From G020344215 sp039586575 (GTDB lineage Bacteria > Gemmatimonadota > Gemmatimonadetes > Palauibacterales > KS3-K002): DNA of 64,000 bases. Shown piece after piece: positions 24,319 to 33,271 of the stretch. A program made the translations under genes and the position numbers. The notes beneath the pieces are model-generated. The model was not told the origin of the DNA. It did not search any database and saw only the letters and a program-made list of their open reading frames with translations. The stretch is from the NCBI GenBank assembly GCA_039586575.1, contig JBDHKD010000009.1, positions 1-64,000 on the forward strand, written 5' to 3'. The first letter of the stretch is position 1. Every line of letters begins with the position of its first letter.

Positions 24319-25726
24319 TTGGGTACCGCCGGGTGAGCGGGCTTCCGGGAGTGGCTTAAGGGCGTCCGAAGCCTACGCCGACAGAAAAGCCCCGTGGTCG
24401 CCGGAGGCGGAGATCTCGGTCCTGGGCGGGATGCTGATCGATGCCGACGCCGTCGCCAAGGCCGTCGAGCTGGTGAACGACTCGATGTTCTATCGCGAGG
24501 CGAACCGTCGGCTCTACCGCGCGATGCGCCGGTTGTTCGAGCGCGGCGAGGCGATCGATCCGGTGACACTCAACGAGGAGCTGCGGGGCAGCGGCGAGCT
24601 GGACGCGGTCGGCGGACCCGCCTACTTGGCGGAGCTGATGGAAGCGGTGCCCACCGCCGCCAACATCGAGTACCACGGAAAGATCCTGCGCGACAAGGCG
24701 CTGCTGCGTCGCCTGATCGAAGCCTCCAGCGACACGATCCGCGAGGTCTACGACGCCTCCGGCGAAACCGTCGAGGACGTGATCGATCGTGCCGAACAGC
24801 GGATCTTCACGATCTCACAGGCGGGGCAGCGCAAGGGCTTCGTCTGGATCAAAGAGATCCTTTGGCCGGCCTTCGAGCACATCGAGAAGCTCCAGCAGGC
24901 CAAAGGATCGGTAACCGGCGTGCCGAGCGGGTTCCCGGACCTCGACAACCTGACCGCCGGGTTCCAGCGGTCCGACTTGATCGTCGTCGCCGGGCGCCCC
25001 TCGATGGGCAAGACCTCTCTCGTGCTGAACTTCATGCAGCACGTCGCCATCGACCACGGCATCCCGGTCGCCTTCTTTTCGCTGGAGATGTCGAAGGAAG
25101 CGATCGTTCAGCGCCTGCTTTGCTCGGAGGGGCAGGTGAACTCGTCGAACCTGCGGCGCGGCAGGCTGACGGAGCAGGAGTACATGCAACTCGCCACGGC
25201 GGCGGGCCACCTCAATACCGCGCCCATCTGGGTCGATGACACCCCGGCGATCACGGCGCTCGAACTGCGAGCCAAGGCGCGGCGCCTCAAGGCCGAAGTT
25301 GATCTTGGGATGATCGTCGTCGACTACCTTCAGCTGATGCGCGGACCGCGGGCCGAGAACCGGGTTCAGGAAATCAGCGCTATCTCCGGAGCGCTCAAGG
25401 CGGTGGCCAAGGAGCTCGAGGTGCCGGTCGTCGCCCTGTCGCAGCTCTCGCGGGCGCCCGAGCAGCGGACCGATCACCGGCCACAGCTGGCGGACCTGCG
25501 CGAATCGGGAGCCATCGAGCAGGACGCCGACGTAGTCCTCTTCATCTTTCGGCCGGAGGTCTACCGCCGGGAGGACAGCGGCTTGGAAGGGGAGTCCTTG
25601 GAAGGGAAGGCTGAGCTGATCGTCGGCAAGCAGCGTAACGGGCCCACCGGAACGATCGACCTGTTCTTCCGCAAAGAGTTCACGCGCTTCGAATCGGTCT
25701 CGCGTCTCGCACCCGAAGGCGTATAG
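24311..25726 (+). CDS. dnaB: Replicative DNA helicase
   Basis: 471 residues from the ATG at 24311, supported by GGGAGG 7 bases upstream. The N-terminal DnaB domain begins E-A-E-x-S-V-L-G-G-M-L. Walker A G-R-P-S-M-G-K-T lies near residue 228 and the Walker B strand I-V-V-D-Y-L-Q-L-M further on; A-L-S-Q-L-S-R is the conserved motif H3. The hexamer unwinds the replication fork. It overlaps the glycosylase by 8 bases and its last stop base is the first base of radA. No intein is present. Confidence 0.95.
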   Translation: MADWVPPGERASGSGLRASEAYADRKAPWSPEAEISVLGGMLIDADAVAKAVELVNDSMFYREANRRLYRAMRRLFERGEAIDPVTLNEELRGSGELDAVGGPAYLAELMEAVPTAANIEYHGKILRDKALLRRLIEASSDTIREVYDASGETVEDVIDRAEQRIFTISQAGQRKGFVWIKEILWPAFEHIEKLQQAKGSVTGVPSGFPDLDNLTAGFQRSDLIVVAGRPSMGKTSLVLNFMQHVAIDHGIPVAFFSLEMSKEAIVQRLLCSEGQVNSSNLRRGRLTEQEYMQLATAAGHLNTAPIWVDDTPAITALELRAKARRLKAEVDLGMIVVDYLQLMRGPRAENRVQEISAISGALKAVAKELEVPVVALSQLSRAPEQRTDHRPQLADLRESGAIEQDADVVLFIFRPEVYRREDSGLEGESLEGKAELIVGKQRNGPTGTIDLFFRKEFTRFESVSRLAPEGV

Positions 25727-27090
25727 TGCCCAAAGCCCGGACCGTGTTCTTCTGTACCGAGTGCGGCGGCGAGTCGCACCGGTGGGAGGGCCAGTGCCCG
25801 CATTGTAAAGCGTGGAACACGCTGGTCGAGGAGCGGGTGCGCCCGCTGCCGGCGACGGAGCGCGCCGCTCGCGATCGCTCCGGCGTGACGCGTGCCGTGG
25901 CGCTCGTCGACGTGCAAGGTGTCGAACGCCCGCGCTGGCGAATCGGGCTCGCCGAGCTCGACTTCGTGTTGGGTGGAGGCATCGTGCCGGGTTCGGTCGT
26001 GCTGTTGGGCGGTGACCCGGGTATCGGCAAGTCGACGCTGCTGTTACAGGTCTCGGCGCGGTTGGCCGGCGCCGGTTACAAGGTGCTCTACGTGTCCGGT
26101 GAGGAGTCGGCCTACCAGGTGAAGCTGCGGGCGCAGCGTCTGGCGGAGTCCAGCGATGACGTCCTGATGCTGGCGGAGACCTCGGCCGAGGTAGTGATCG
26201 AGCGGGCCGAAGAGCTCGAGCCCGATATTCTGGTCATCGATTCGATCCAGACCCTCTACACGGAACGGCTGGAGAGCGCGCCCGGCAGCGTCGCCCAGGT
26301 CCGGGAAGTGGCCGCGGCGCTGCAGCGCGTGGCCAAGCGCCGTGAGATGGCCACCTTCATCGTCGGTCACGTGACCAAGGAGGGTGGAATCGCGGGACCG
26401 AAGACGCTGGAGCATATCGTCGATGTCGTGCTGTACTTCGAGTCGCCCACGGGACTCGATCATCGTATCGTGCGCGGCACCAAGAACCGCTTCGGCGCCG
26501 CTGACGAGATCGCGCTCTTCCGCATGGCCGCCGGCGGCCTGGAGCCGGTAGACAACCCATCGGCACTCTTCCTCCAGGGTCGTCAGGACCGGGCCAGCGG
26601 CTCGGCGGTCGTCGCGGCGCTGGAGGGCACGCGCCCGGTACTCGTGGAAGTGCAGGCCCTGGTGAACACATCGGTGTACGGATCGCCTCAGCGGGTCGCA
26701 ACAGGGTTCGATAGCCGGCGGTTGGCATTGCTGCTGGCGGTGCTCGAGCGTCGCGCGCGTCTCCGCACATCCGACTTGGATGTCTTCCTCAATGTGGTGG
26801 GTGGACTGCGACTGGGCGAGCCGGCCGCGTATCTGGCGGTCGTGGCCTCGGTAGCCTCGGCGATTCGCGACGAGGTTCTCGATGCCGAGGCCGTGTTCGT
26901 CGGTGAGGTCGGCCTGGGTGGCGAGGTCCGGCCGGTCCGGCAACTCGACCGTCGATTGAGCGAGGCGGGGCGGCTCGGCTTCAAGCGGGCCTACCTGTCG
27001 GACTCGGCTAACATCGGAGGGAAGAGCGCTCCAGTCGACTTGCAGTCGGTGCCTGACGTACGGCGATTGATCGATGTCCTCTTCGGCTGA
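25726..27090 (+). CDS. radA: DNA repair protein RadA/Sms
   Basis: 454 residues from a GTG that shares one base with the dnaB stop. The N-terminal zinc finger C-x-x-C (C-T-E-C ... C-P-H-C), Walker A G-D-P-G-I-G-K-S-T, the RadA-specific K-N-R-F-G and a C-terminal Lon-like domain are all present. RadA is a branch-migration helicase that acts in recombination. The next gene, ispD, overlaps its end by 17 bases. Confidence 0.96.
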   Translation: MPKARTVFFCTECGGESHRWEGQCPHCKAWNTLVEERVRPLPATERAARDRSGVTRAVALVDVQGVERPRWRIGLAELDFVLGGGIVPGSVVLLGGDPGIGKSTLLLQVSARLAGAGYKVLYVSGEESAYQVKLRAQRLAESSDDVLMLAETSAEVVIERAEELEPDILVIDSIQTLYTERLESAPGSVAQVREVAAALQRVAKRREMATFIVGHVTKEGGIAGPKTLEHIVDVVLYFESPTGLDHRIVRGTKNRFGAADEIALFRMAAGGLEPVDNPSALFLQGRQDRASGSAVVAALEGTRPVLVEVQALVNTSVYGSPQRVATGFDSRRLALLLAVLERRARLRTSDLDVFLNVVGGLRLGEPAAYLAVVASVASAIRDEVLDAEAVFVGEVGLGGEVRPVRQLDRRLSEAGRLGFKRAYLSDSANIGGKSAPVDLQSVPDVRRLIDVLFG

Positions 27091-27787
27091 CAGTTGGGCG
27101 GTCATCGTCGCCGCCGGGCTGGGCAAGCGTTTCGGTTCGGGTGCGCCCAAGCAGTTCGCCCCGCTGGCGGGGAAGCCGATGGTCATCTGGTCGCTAGAGG
27201 CCTTCCGCGAGCACGGAGCGTTCGCCGGCGTCAGCATCGTCGTGCCGCGCGAGATCAGCGAAGCGCCGCCCGACTGGCTGGCGCGTCTGGCCTCGGAAGG
27301 TGTGGTGTTGGCAGAAGGCGGAGCCGAACGAACGGATTCGGTCCGGCTCGGTTTGGCGACGGTGCCGCCCGGCATCCGCTACGTCGCGATCCACGACGCT
27401 GCGCGCCCACTCATTACAACCGCCGCGATCAGCCGTGTGCTGGCAAAGGTCGGTCCGCAAACCGGCGCGGTCGCCGGCCGACCAGTGACCGACTCGCTGA
27501 AGGAGGCGGATAGCGAGGGTCGCGTGCTACGCGCCATAGACCGGCAACGGCTGTGGCGGGCCGAGACCCCGCAGATCTTCCCCCGCGACCGCATCATCGA
27601 GATCTATCGCCAGGCCGAGCGCGACGGGTTCGTGGCATCGGACTCTGCATCACTCTGCGAGCGCTATGGCCTCGCCGTCTCGCTCGTCGACATCGACGAC
27701 CCCAATCCCAAAGTGACTCGCACTCGCGACCTGGATCTGGTGGAGGCCATTCTGGTACGGCAGGGTCGAGCACGGCCTGCGGAGTAA
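27074..27787 (+). CDS. ispD: 2-C-methyl-D-erythritol 4-phosphate cytidylyltransferase
   Basis: 237 residues. The nucleotide-binding N-terminus A-A-G-L-G-K-R-F-G and the following K-Q-F are family-specific; H-D-A-A-R-P and D-S-L-K lie in the substrate pocket. It makes CDP-methylerythritol in the MEP isoprenoid pathway. It overlaps radA by 17 bases. ispF, its frequent neighbour, is absent here. Confidence 0.93.
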   Translation: MSSSADSWAVIVAAGLGKRFGSGAPKQFAPLAGKPMVIWSLEAFREHGAFAGVSIVVPREISEAPPDWLARLASEGVVLAEGGAERTDSVRLGLATVPPGIRYVAIHDAARPLITTAAISRVLAKVGPQTGAVAGRPVTDSLKEADSEGRVLRAIDRQRLWRAETPQIFPRDRIIEIYRQAERDGFVASDSASLCERYGLAVSLVDIDDPNPKVTRTRDLDLVEAILVRQGRARPAE

Positions 27788-27798
27788 AGAAGGCCGTG

Positions 27799-28467
27799 AT
27801 GCGCATCGAGGTCGTCCCGGCCAACGACGAAGCCCAACTGGAATACGCCGGCGCCCGCGCCACCGAGGTCCTGGAAGCAGGTGGCCTCGTCGTTCACCCG
27901 ACCGAGACCGTCTACGGGATCGGCGGTGATGGCTCGGCCGGTAACAACCGCCTCATAGCTCGCGTGAAGCGGCGTCAGCCGTTGCAGCCGCTCATCCTCC
28001 TGTCGCCCGATATCAATGCCTTGAGCGCCGCGTTCCCAGGGCTCGAGTGGCCGGAGGAGGCCGACGTCCTGGCACGCGCCTTCTGGCCGGGCCCGCTGAC
28101 CATCGTCGCTCGCTGCCCGGGCGCGCCCGAGGGCGTGCTGGGTCCGGGCGATGGGATCGCCGTGCGAGTGAGTCCAGATCGAACGGTGACCTCGATTATG
28201 ACGCGCTGGCGGCGCCCTATGACTTCGACGAGCGCGAACCTCGCGGGCGAAGCACCGGCCCGGACCGTTGGGCAGGCTCTGGCCATCTTCGGCGAGCGTG
28301 AGGATCTCGCAGACATCGGTTGCCCGGTCGTCGCCCTCGATGCCGGCCCGACGACGGGCACACGGGCGTCGACCATTGTAAGTTGCGCAGGTTCGCCGCC
28401 GCGCCTGATCCGGGAGGGCCCAGTGAGCCGCGAGCAGATCAGGGCTCTATTGCCGGAGCTAGAGTAG
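27799..28467 (+). CDS. tsaC: Threonylcarbamoyl-AMP synthase (Sua5/YrdC family)
   Basis: 222 residues from the ATG at 27799 with AAGAAGG 5 bases upstream (a GTG at 27796 is adjacent). P-T-E-T-V-Y-G-I-G and K-R-R-Q-P-L-Q-P-L form the active site; S-A-N-L-A-G is the second conserved block. Its short length makes it TsaC rather than Sua5 with the extra C-terminal domain. It makes threonylcarbamoyl-AMP for the t6A tRNA modification. The gene is packed between ispD and the phosphatase, 11 bases on each side. Confidence 0.92.
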   Translation: MRIEVVPANDEAQLEYAGARATEVLEAGGLVVHPTETVYGIGGDGSAGNNRLIARVKRRQPLQPLILLSPDINALSAAFPGLEWPEEADVLARAFWPGPLTIVARCPGAPEGVLGPGDGIAVRVSPDRTVTSIMTRWRRPMTSTSANLAGEAPARTVGQALAIFGEREDLADIGCPVVALDAGPTTGTRASTIVSCAGSPPRLIREGPVSREQIRALLPELE

Positions 28468-28478
28468 AACCGACTGCG

Positions 28479-28964
28479 ATGCCGACAGACAAACCGACGA
28501 CTTACAACATCCTCTTCGTTTGCACGGGGAATACCTGCCGCAGCCCCCTGGCCGAGGCGATCGCGCGTCATGCGCTGGCCGAGCGGGGCTGGAGCCACGT
28601 GCGAGTGGATTCGGCGGGAACTTCGGCGGTGTGGGGGGCCCCTGCCTCGGAAGGTTCTCTGCACGCCGCCGCCGAGATCGGTCTGGACCTCGCGGGGCAC
28701 CGTTCCCAACCGCTGACTAAAGAATTGGTCGAAGCCGCCGACATCATTCTAACGATGACGTCGAACCATAGGGTGGCCGTGGAATCGATAGCGGAGGACA
28801 CCCAGACGTCCCTGCTCACCGAATTCATCGACGGGCCCGAGGCCGGTGAGCCGATCACGGACCCGATCGGTGGGCCAGCCGAGGAATACGCCGAGGTGCG
28901 TGACCGTATATCGCGCGCCGTAGAGGGACTGCTCGATCGTCTGGCGGCGATTCTGGCGCCTTGA
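28479..28964 (+). CDS. Low-molecular-weight protein-tyrosine phosphatase
   Basis: 161 residues. The P-loop V-C-T-G-N-T-C-R-S supplies the nucleophilic Cys and the Arg; the general-acid D-P lies in I-T-D-P-I-G near residue 125. Family members remove phosphate from protein tyrosine (or arginine). An arsenate reductase role is less likely because the paired cysteines of ArsC are not seen. It ends the long plus-strand operon, 17 bases before the convergent DDAH gene. Confidence 0.88.
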   Translation: MPTDKPTTYNILFVCTGNTCRSPLAEAIARHALAERGWSHVRVDSAGTSAVWGAPASEGSLHAAAEIGLDLAGHRSQPLTKELVEAADIILTMTSNHRVAVESIAEDTQTSLLTEFIDGPEAGEPITDPIGGPAEEYAEVRDRISRAVEGLLDRLAAILAP

Positions 28965-28981
28965 AGGCGAGGGCAGCTCGC

Positions 28982-29875
28982 TCAGAAGATGATCGAAGAA
29001 CAGGTCAGCCCGCCGCCGACCTTGTGCGCCTCCGAGATGTCTATCTCACGCGTGGCAAAACCGGCCTTCTCGATTCGCCGCCGCGTTTCGGGTGCACCCG
29101 CCGGAACCAGTACGGTCCCATTCACCGAAAGACAGTTCGCGGCATGGGATTCCTCACGGGGCACGATGATTCTGTCGAATCGCGAGAAGTGACTATCGTC
29201 AAGGTAGCCCGGTAGGTAAGCCAGCGACTCGTCTCCAAGGTATGTGCAGGCCGACTTGAGGTGCAGGATACCGCTGACCTCGGTCGGCACCACTTCATAG
29301 CCGTCGCCGGCCAGGATAGCTCTGAGTTGCTGGACCGCCGGCTCGTTGGTCCGCCGCGACAGGCCGACGTAGGCCCGGCGCCCGATGCATAGCACGTCAC
29401 CACCGTCCAGCGTAGCCGGCGCTGCGAGCCGCTCGATTCGCTTGTAGTCGCCGAGCGCTTGCTCTACGGCGACGGTCTCGCCGCGCCGCGCTTCGGCGCC
29501 GGGAACCGTGACGATCGCTCGCTCGCCCACGACCAGCGCGGTGTCCTCGACGAAACAGCAGTCGGGGTAGCGGTCGTCCGCCGCCACTCGGACGAGAACG
29601 AGCCCGAGGTCCTCCAGGGCACTGCAGTAAGCCGCGTGCTGCACCCGGGCGCGCTCGACATCGACGGCGTCTAACGTCTCATGGGGGGTTATCGCCCGGT
29701 CGAAAGTGCGGGGCACCTCCCGGACGAGCGCATATGTGCCAGTCGGCGTTTGCACAGGAATCAGTCTCCTCAGGCTTCGCAGGTCGTAGTTCTCCCTCCA
29801 GTATTCGGCGACCTCGTGATCGATCTCTCCACTATACTTGTCCCAGACCCGCTGCGGATACCCTTCATCGCCCAT
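28982..29875 (-). CDS. Dimethylargininase (DDAH)-type amidinotransferase/hydrolase
   Basis: 297 residues. The core has F-V-E-D-T-A, a D-G-G-D-V block, L-H-L-K-S (catalytic His) and the nucleophilic Cys in G-G-G-L-T-C-S. These match N-omega,N-omega-dimethylarginine dimethylaminohydrolase, which gives citrulline and dimethylamine; arginine deiminase is an alternative. About 40 extra residues precede the usual start of the domain (V-R-x-V-P), so the true start may be an internal GTG near 29764. GAGAGGCGG lies upstream of the ATG at 29875. It follows the sulfatase by 69 bases on the same strand. Confidence 0.87.
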   Translation of the reverse strand: MGDEGYPQRVWDKYSGEIDHEVAEYWRENYDLRSLRRLIPVQTPTGTYALVREVPRTFDRAITPHETLDAVDVERARVQHAAYCSALEDLGLVLVRVAADDRYPDCCFVEDTALVVGERAIVTVPGAEARRGETVAVEQALGDYKRIERLAAPATLDGGDVLCIGRRAYVGLSRRTNEPAVQQLRAILAGDGYEVVPTEVSGILHLKSACTYLGDESLAYLPGYLDDSHFSRFDRIIVPREESHAANCLSVNGTVLVPAGAPETRRRIEKAGFATREIDISEAHKVGGGLTCSSIIF

Positions 29876-29944
29876 CGGCGAATAGACCGCCTCTCAGCTT
29901 GTATCCGGCGGTTAGGACTCGCGTGGCTCGTACCGGTGTGTAAC

Positions 29945-31498
29945 TCACCGCTCGGGATAGGGAACCGGGTCCTGCTCGGGTACGCCGTAGAAGCCACGTA
30001 GCTCGTACAGGACACCCGTTAGCTCGTCGACTATTTCTGCGTACGCCGGCTCACTGTACACGCTACGAAGTTCGTCGGGGTCGCGTTCGAGGTCGAAGAG
30101 CTCCCACTCGTCGATCTCGTAGTAATGAATCAGCTTGTACCGTCTTGTGCGCACGCCGTAATGACGGCGCACCATGTGGACGGCGGGATACTCGTAGTAG
30201 TGGTAGTAGATCGCCTCGCGCCAGTCGTCGGGCCTTACCCCTCTGAGCAAGGGCACAAGACTGCGCCCCTGCATCTCCGGTGGCACCGCGACGCCGGACA
30301 TCTCCAGGAACGTTTCGGCGAAGTCGAGGTTCTGAACCAGATCGCGATTCTCCGAGCCCGGCTCCACGACGCCGGGCCAGCGAACGATGAGCGGCATGCG
30401 CAACGACTCTTCATACATCCAGCGTTTGTCGTACCAACCGTGATCGCCGAGGTAGAACCCCTGGTCCGAGGAATAGATGACCACGGTGTTCTCGGCGAGC
30501 CCCGATTGGTCGAGATAGTCGAGCACCCGTCCCAAGTTGTCATCTACGGAAGCGATCGTCCGCAGGTAGTCCTTGATGTAGCGTTGGTATCTCCAGCGGA
30601 CGAGCTCGTCACCGCTCAGGCCCGCTTCAGCAAAAGCCGCATTCTTCGGTCCGTAGGCAGCGTTCCAGCGCAGCAACTGCTCGTCATTGAGCTGCGTTGG
30701 TGGCTCGAGTTTCAAATCGAGCTCGTAGAGGTGGTCCGCGATGGTCATCTCCTGCGTTCGGGCGGCACTGCTTCGACCGGAGTAGTTGTCGAACAGCGTC
30801 GTCGGCTCCGGGAGGTCGATGTCGTCGTATAAGGTCAGGTGGTCCGGGGCGGGCTCCCATCTGCGGTGTGGGGCTTTGTGTTGGTACAACAGCACGAAAG
30901 GTCGGTCCGGATCCCGGATGTTCGCCAACCAGTCGAGAACCTTCTCGGTGATGATATCGGTCACGTAGCCCGTGTGCTCGACTCGGCCCGCGGCTGTGAC
31001 GAAGTCGGGGTTGTAGTAGGTGCCTTGCCCGGGCAGCACTTCCCAGTGGTCGAATCCGCTGGGCGTGCTCTTGAGATGCCACTTGCCGATGATGGCGGTC
31101 TGGTAGCCGGACGCTTGTAGGAGTTTCGGGAAGGCCGGCTGCGTGCTGTCGAATGCCTCCCGGTTCGTGAGCACGCCGTTCATGTGGCTGTGCTTCCCGG
31201 TGAGGATGACGGCACGACTCGGCGCGCAGATCGAGTTGGTCACGAACGCGCTGCGAAAGATCATCCCTTCACGCGCCAGCCTGTCGATGTTCGGCGTCGC
31301 CCCCAGGCGTGAGCCGTAGGCGCCGATGGCGTGAGCGGCGTGGTCGTCGGCAAAAACGAAGAGAATGTTGGGGCGCTGAACGGCGGTGGCCGTGTCGTCG
31401 CGGCCGGAGCAGGCGGCGAGCGCGAGCGCATGAATCGCGAGCACACAGCGCAGCGCGTCGATCCCAGCGCGCCGGCCGAGCTTGTTGCTTCTGTTCAT
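29945..31498 (-). CDS. Lipoprotein sulfatase, type I
   Basis: 517 residues. Lipoprotein signal A-L-A-L-A-A-C (Cys about residue 30), then P-N-I-L-F-V-F-A-D-D-H with the calcium-binding aspartates. The formylglycine motif is S-I-C-A-P-S-R-A, near residue 90, so the Cys must be converted by a formylglycine-generating enzyme, not seen in this window. I-G-K-W-H-L-K and S-D-Q-G-F-Y-L-G-D-H complete the active site. It hydrolyses a sulfate ester in the periplasm or outside; the substrate is not predictable. An internally deleted sulfatase lies just upstream. Confidence 0.92.
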   Translation of the reverse strand: MNRSNKLGRRAGIDALRCVLAIHALALAACSGRDDTATAVQRPNILFVFADDHAAHAIGAYGSRLGATPNIDRLAREGMIFRSAFVTNSICAPSRAVILTGKHSHMNGVLTNREAFDSTQPAFPKLLQASGYQTAIIGKWHLKSTPSGFDHWEVLPGQGTYYNPDFVTAAGRVEHTGYVTDIITEKVLDWLANIRDPDRPFVLLYQHKAPHRRWEPAPDHLTLYDDIDLPEPTTLFDNYSGRSSAARTQEMTIADHLYELDLKLEPPTQLNDEQLLRWNAAYGPKNAAFAEAGLSGDELVRWRYQRYIKDYLRTIASVDDNLGRVLDYLDQSGLAENTVVIYSSDQGFYLGDHGWYDKRWMYEESLRMPLIVRWPGVVEPGSENRDLVQNLDFAETFLEMSGVAVPPEMQGRSLVPLLRGVRPDDWREAIYYHYYEYPAVHMVRRHYGVRTRRYKLIHYYEIDEWELFDLERDPDELRSVYSEPAYAEIVDELTGVLYELRGFYGVPEQDPVPYPER

Positions 31499-31528
31499 GA
31501 TCGGCTGCTCCCTGATCGAGCGGTCGCT

Positions 31529-31991
31529 CTATTCGGACTTCCGCCGCTGCGCTGGAACTAGCGGGAAGAGCTCCGATTCGCTGCGGCCAGTCCGCATGAT
31601 CTCCGCGATTCTGGCGACGATCTCCGGATGTGCGGCGGCAACATCGCGCTGCTCGGCAATGTCGGATTCGAGATCGTACAGCTCTATCTCGCTCTCCACG
31701 CTGGCGCGGTAGGCCTTCCACGCACCGAGGCGAACGGCCTGCTTCCCTTGATATTCCCAATACAGGTAGTCGTGCTGCCGCTGGTTCGCGTCACCGAGAA
31801 GAGTGGGGAGCATGGAAATCCCGTCCAAATCGACTCCGACCTGCGCGGCCGCGAGATCGGCGAAGGTGGGTGAAGACGATGTTGGGGGACTCGGTAGGTT
31901 CGGCGCAGGCGAGCAACACCGCCACCAATGCGGGGGCGGCACGGCCGAAGATGATCGGCCTGCTACGGGACTCGTATCGTCGGGTCATAGG
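31529..31991 (-). pseudogene. Sulfatase with a large internal deletion
   Basis: Two pieces of one sulfatase gene are joined out of frame near 31872. The 5' piece (from the ATG at 31991) encodes a lipoprotein signal with V-L-L-A-C and then S-P-N-I-V-F, the usual start of a sulfatase domain. The 3' piece encodes P-T-F-A-D-L-A-A-A, L-D-G-I-S-M-L-P, L-Y-W-E-Y-Q-G-K and E-L-Y-D-L, a typical C-terminus, up to the stop at 31529. About 300 or more residues with the formylglycine site are missing. Both pieces are otherwise intact, so the loss looks recent. It is not a copy of the intact neighbour, whose C-terminus differs. Nothing else is visible in 31499-32130. Confidence 0.8.
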
Positions 31992-32130
31992 CTTGATCGG
32001 AAACGCTCTCATAGTAGCGCATCGCGGGCCCTGCATCTAGCGGACCCGGCATGGACGCTCTATGGTCCCTGTCAGCGGGGAGGTGAGATGAAGCGACCCG
32101 CCCCGCGTTTCGACTAGAGGAGAGCAGAGG

Positions 32131-32304
32131 ATGAATGACGAGCACGTAGTGGCGATCATCGCAGCCATCCTCGCGGCGGGCCGCCTGGCCTGGGCCAGCG
32201 GCCAGGCCAGACCCCAGCCCGAGCGTTTGATCGCCGAAGAGGTGGCCGACGCCCTGGATCTCTATAACGAGGCGAAGAAGCTCGTCCTCGAAGCAGGCAA
32301 GTAA
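32131..32304 (+). CDS. Small hypothetical protein, 57 residues
   Basis: A short ORF with AGAGG 1 base and AGGAGAG 8 bases before the ATG. The N-terminus is hydrophobic (V-V-A-I-I-A-A-I-L-A-A), possibly a membrane anchor or amphipathic helix, and the rest is an acidic/basic helix with E-E-V-A-D-A-L-D-L-Y. The function is unknown. The good ribosome-binding site and regular codon pattern support it; its isolation between the sulfatase relic and comF argues for caution. Confidence 0.5.
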   Translation: MNDEHVVAIIAAILAAGRLAWASGQARPQPERLIAEEVADALDLYNEAKKLVLEAGK

Positions 32305-32348
32305 TCCGCCGATTCGGCGGCTAGACCCGCGCCGCCGTTCAGCATCCG

Positions 32349-33185
32349 TTGATCCGCGCTGCCCATCTTCTCGCTGTGGATGGGGATTGGGAAGGGGATG
32401 GCCGGCCCCCTACTCCTCGGTTGCGCCAGTGGCTGGATCGGCTGCTGCCCCCGGTTTGCGTCATCTGCGCGGACCCACTCAACGCGCGTGAAGGCCACGT
32501 CTGCGGGCTTTGCTGGGCGCGGGCCCGGCGTCAGCGTCCCCCCTGCTGCCCCCGCTGCGGGATCGCCTTATATGACAGCGGCATCGCATTTAATCACAAC
32601 AACATAGGTAGTTCGACCTTTAGCTGCATCGAGTGCCGGGACTGGCTGCCCTATCTCCGATCGGCTCGCTCGCCGTTCCTCATGTCCGGCACGGCCGCCG
32701 CGTTGGTCCGTGCTCTGAAGTACGGAGGGTGGAAGCAGCTGGCAGTGGAGATGGGCGCGCGGATGGCGGCAACGCGATTCCCTTCATCCGCGGTATCGGA
32801 GATCGGCGGCGTGGTCGCGGTGCCGTTGAGCGCTGCGCGCCTGCGGGAGCGGGGTTACAACCAGGCGGAGCTGCTCGCCGAGGCCGTGGCGAGTCGGCGC
32901 GGTTGGCCGTTGCTTGCCCGGGCTCTCGTGCGGGAGCGGCACACCGAGCGTCAGGCGCGTCTGAGCCCGGGCGAGCGGCAGGCGAACGTAGCGGGGGCGT
33001 TCGCAGTCCCGGCCGATGGTCGTCTGCGGGTGATCGACAGTCATCTTCTCCTGGTCGATGACGTTCTGACCACAGGTGCGACGGTTCAGGATTGCGTGCG
33101 TGCTCTCTGTGGGGCGGGGGCGAGGGCGGTGAGCGTGCTGACGTTCGCCAGGGCGCGGCGCGAGCTGCCGACGGGCGGCATCTGA
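32349..33185 (+). CDS. comF: ComF family phosphoribosyltransferase
   Basis: 278 residues. An N-terminal zinc region has C-V-I-C, C-G-L-C and C-P-R-C with a later C-x-x-C, then the PRTase domain with the PRPP loop L-L-V-D-D-V-L-T-T-G-A-T. ComF proteins help DNA uptake for transformation in some bacteria; in others the role is unclear. The first possible start is TTG at 32349, but a GTG at 32376 is also plausible. A ComEC-type gene is present at the other end of the window, far away. Confidence 0.87.
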   Translation: MIRAAHLLAVDGDWEGDGRPPTPRLRQWLDRLLPPVCVICADPLNAREGHVCGLCWARARRQRPPCCPRCGIALYDSGIAFNHNNIGSSTFSCIECRDWLPYLRSARSPFLMSGTAAALVRALKYGGWKQLAVEMGARMAATRFPSSAVSEIGGVVAVPLSAARLRERGYNQAELLAEAVASRRGWPLLARALVRERHTERQARLSPGERQANVAGAFAVPADGRLRVIDSHLLLVDDVLTTGATVQDCVRALCGAGARAVSVLTFARARRELPTGGI

Positions 33186-33271
33186 CTCTTTCCGGCGGGA
33201 GCCGGCAGCCCTAATGTAAAGGCGGCAAGAGCCCCACATCACTGGACACGAGCTATGGAGGTCGGGGAGCG

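Noticed and set aside
31963..32145. A 60-codon minus-strand frame upstream of the sulfatase relic
   Set aside because: Overlaps the relic start in another frame, has no binding site and no conserved features.
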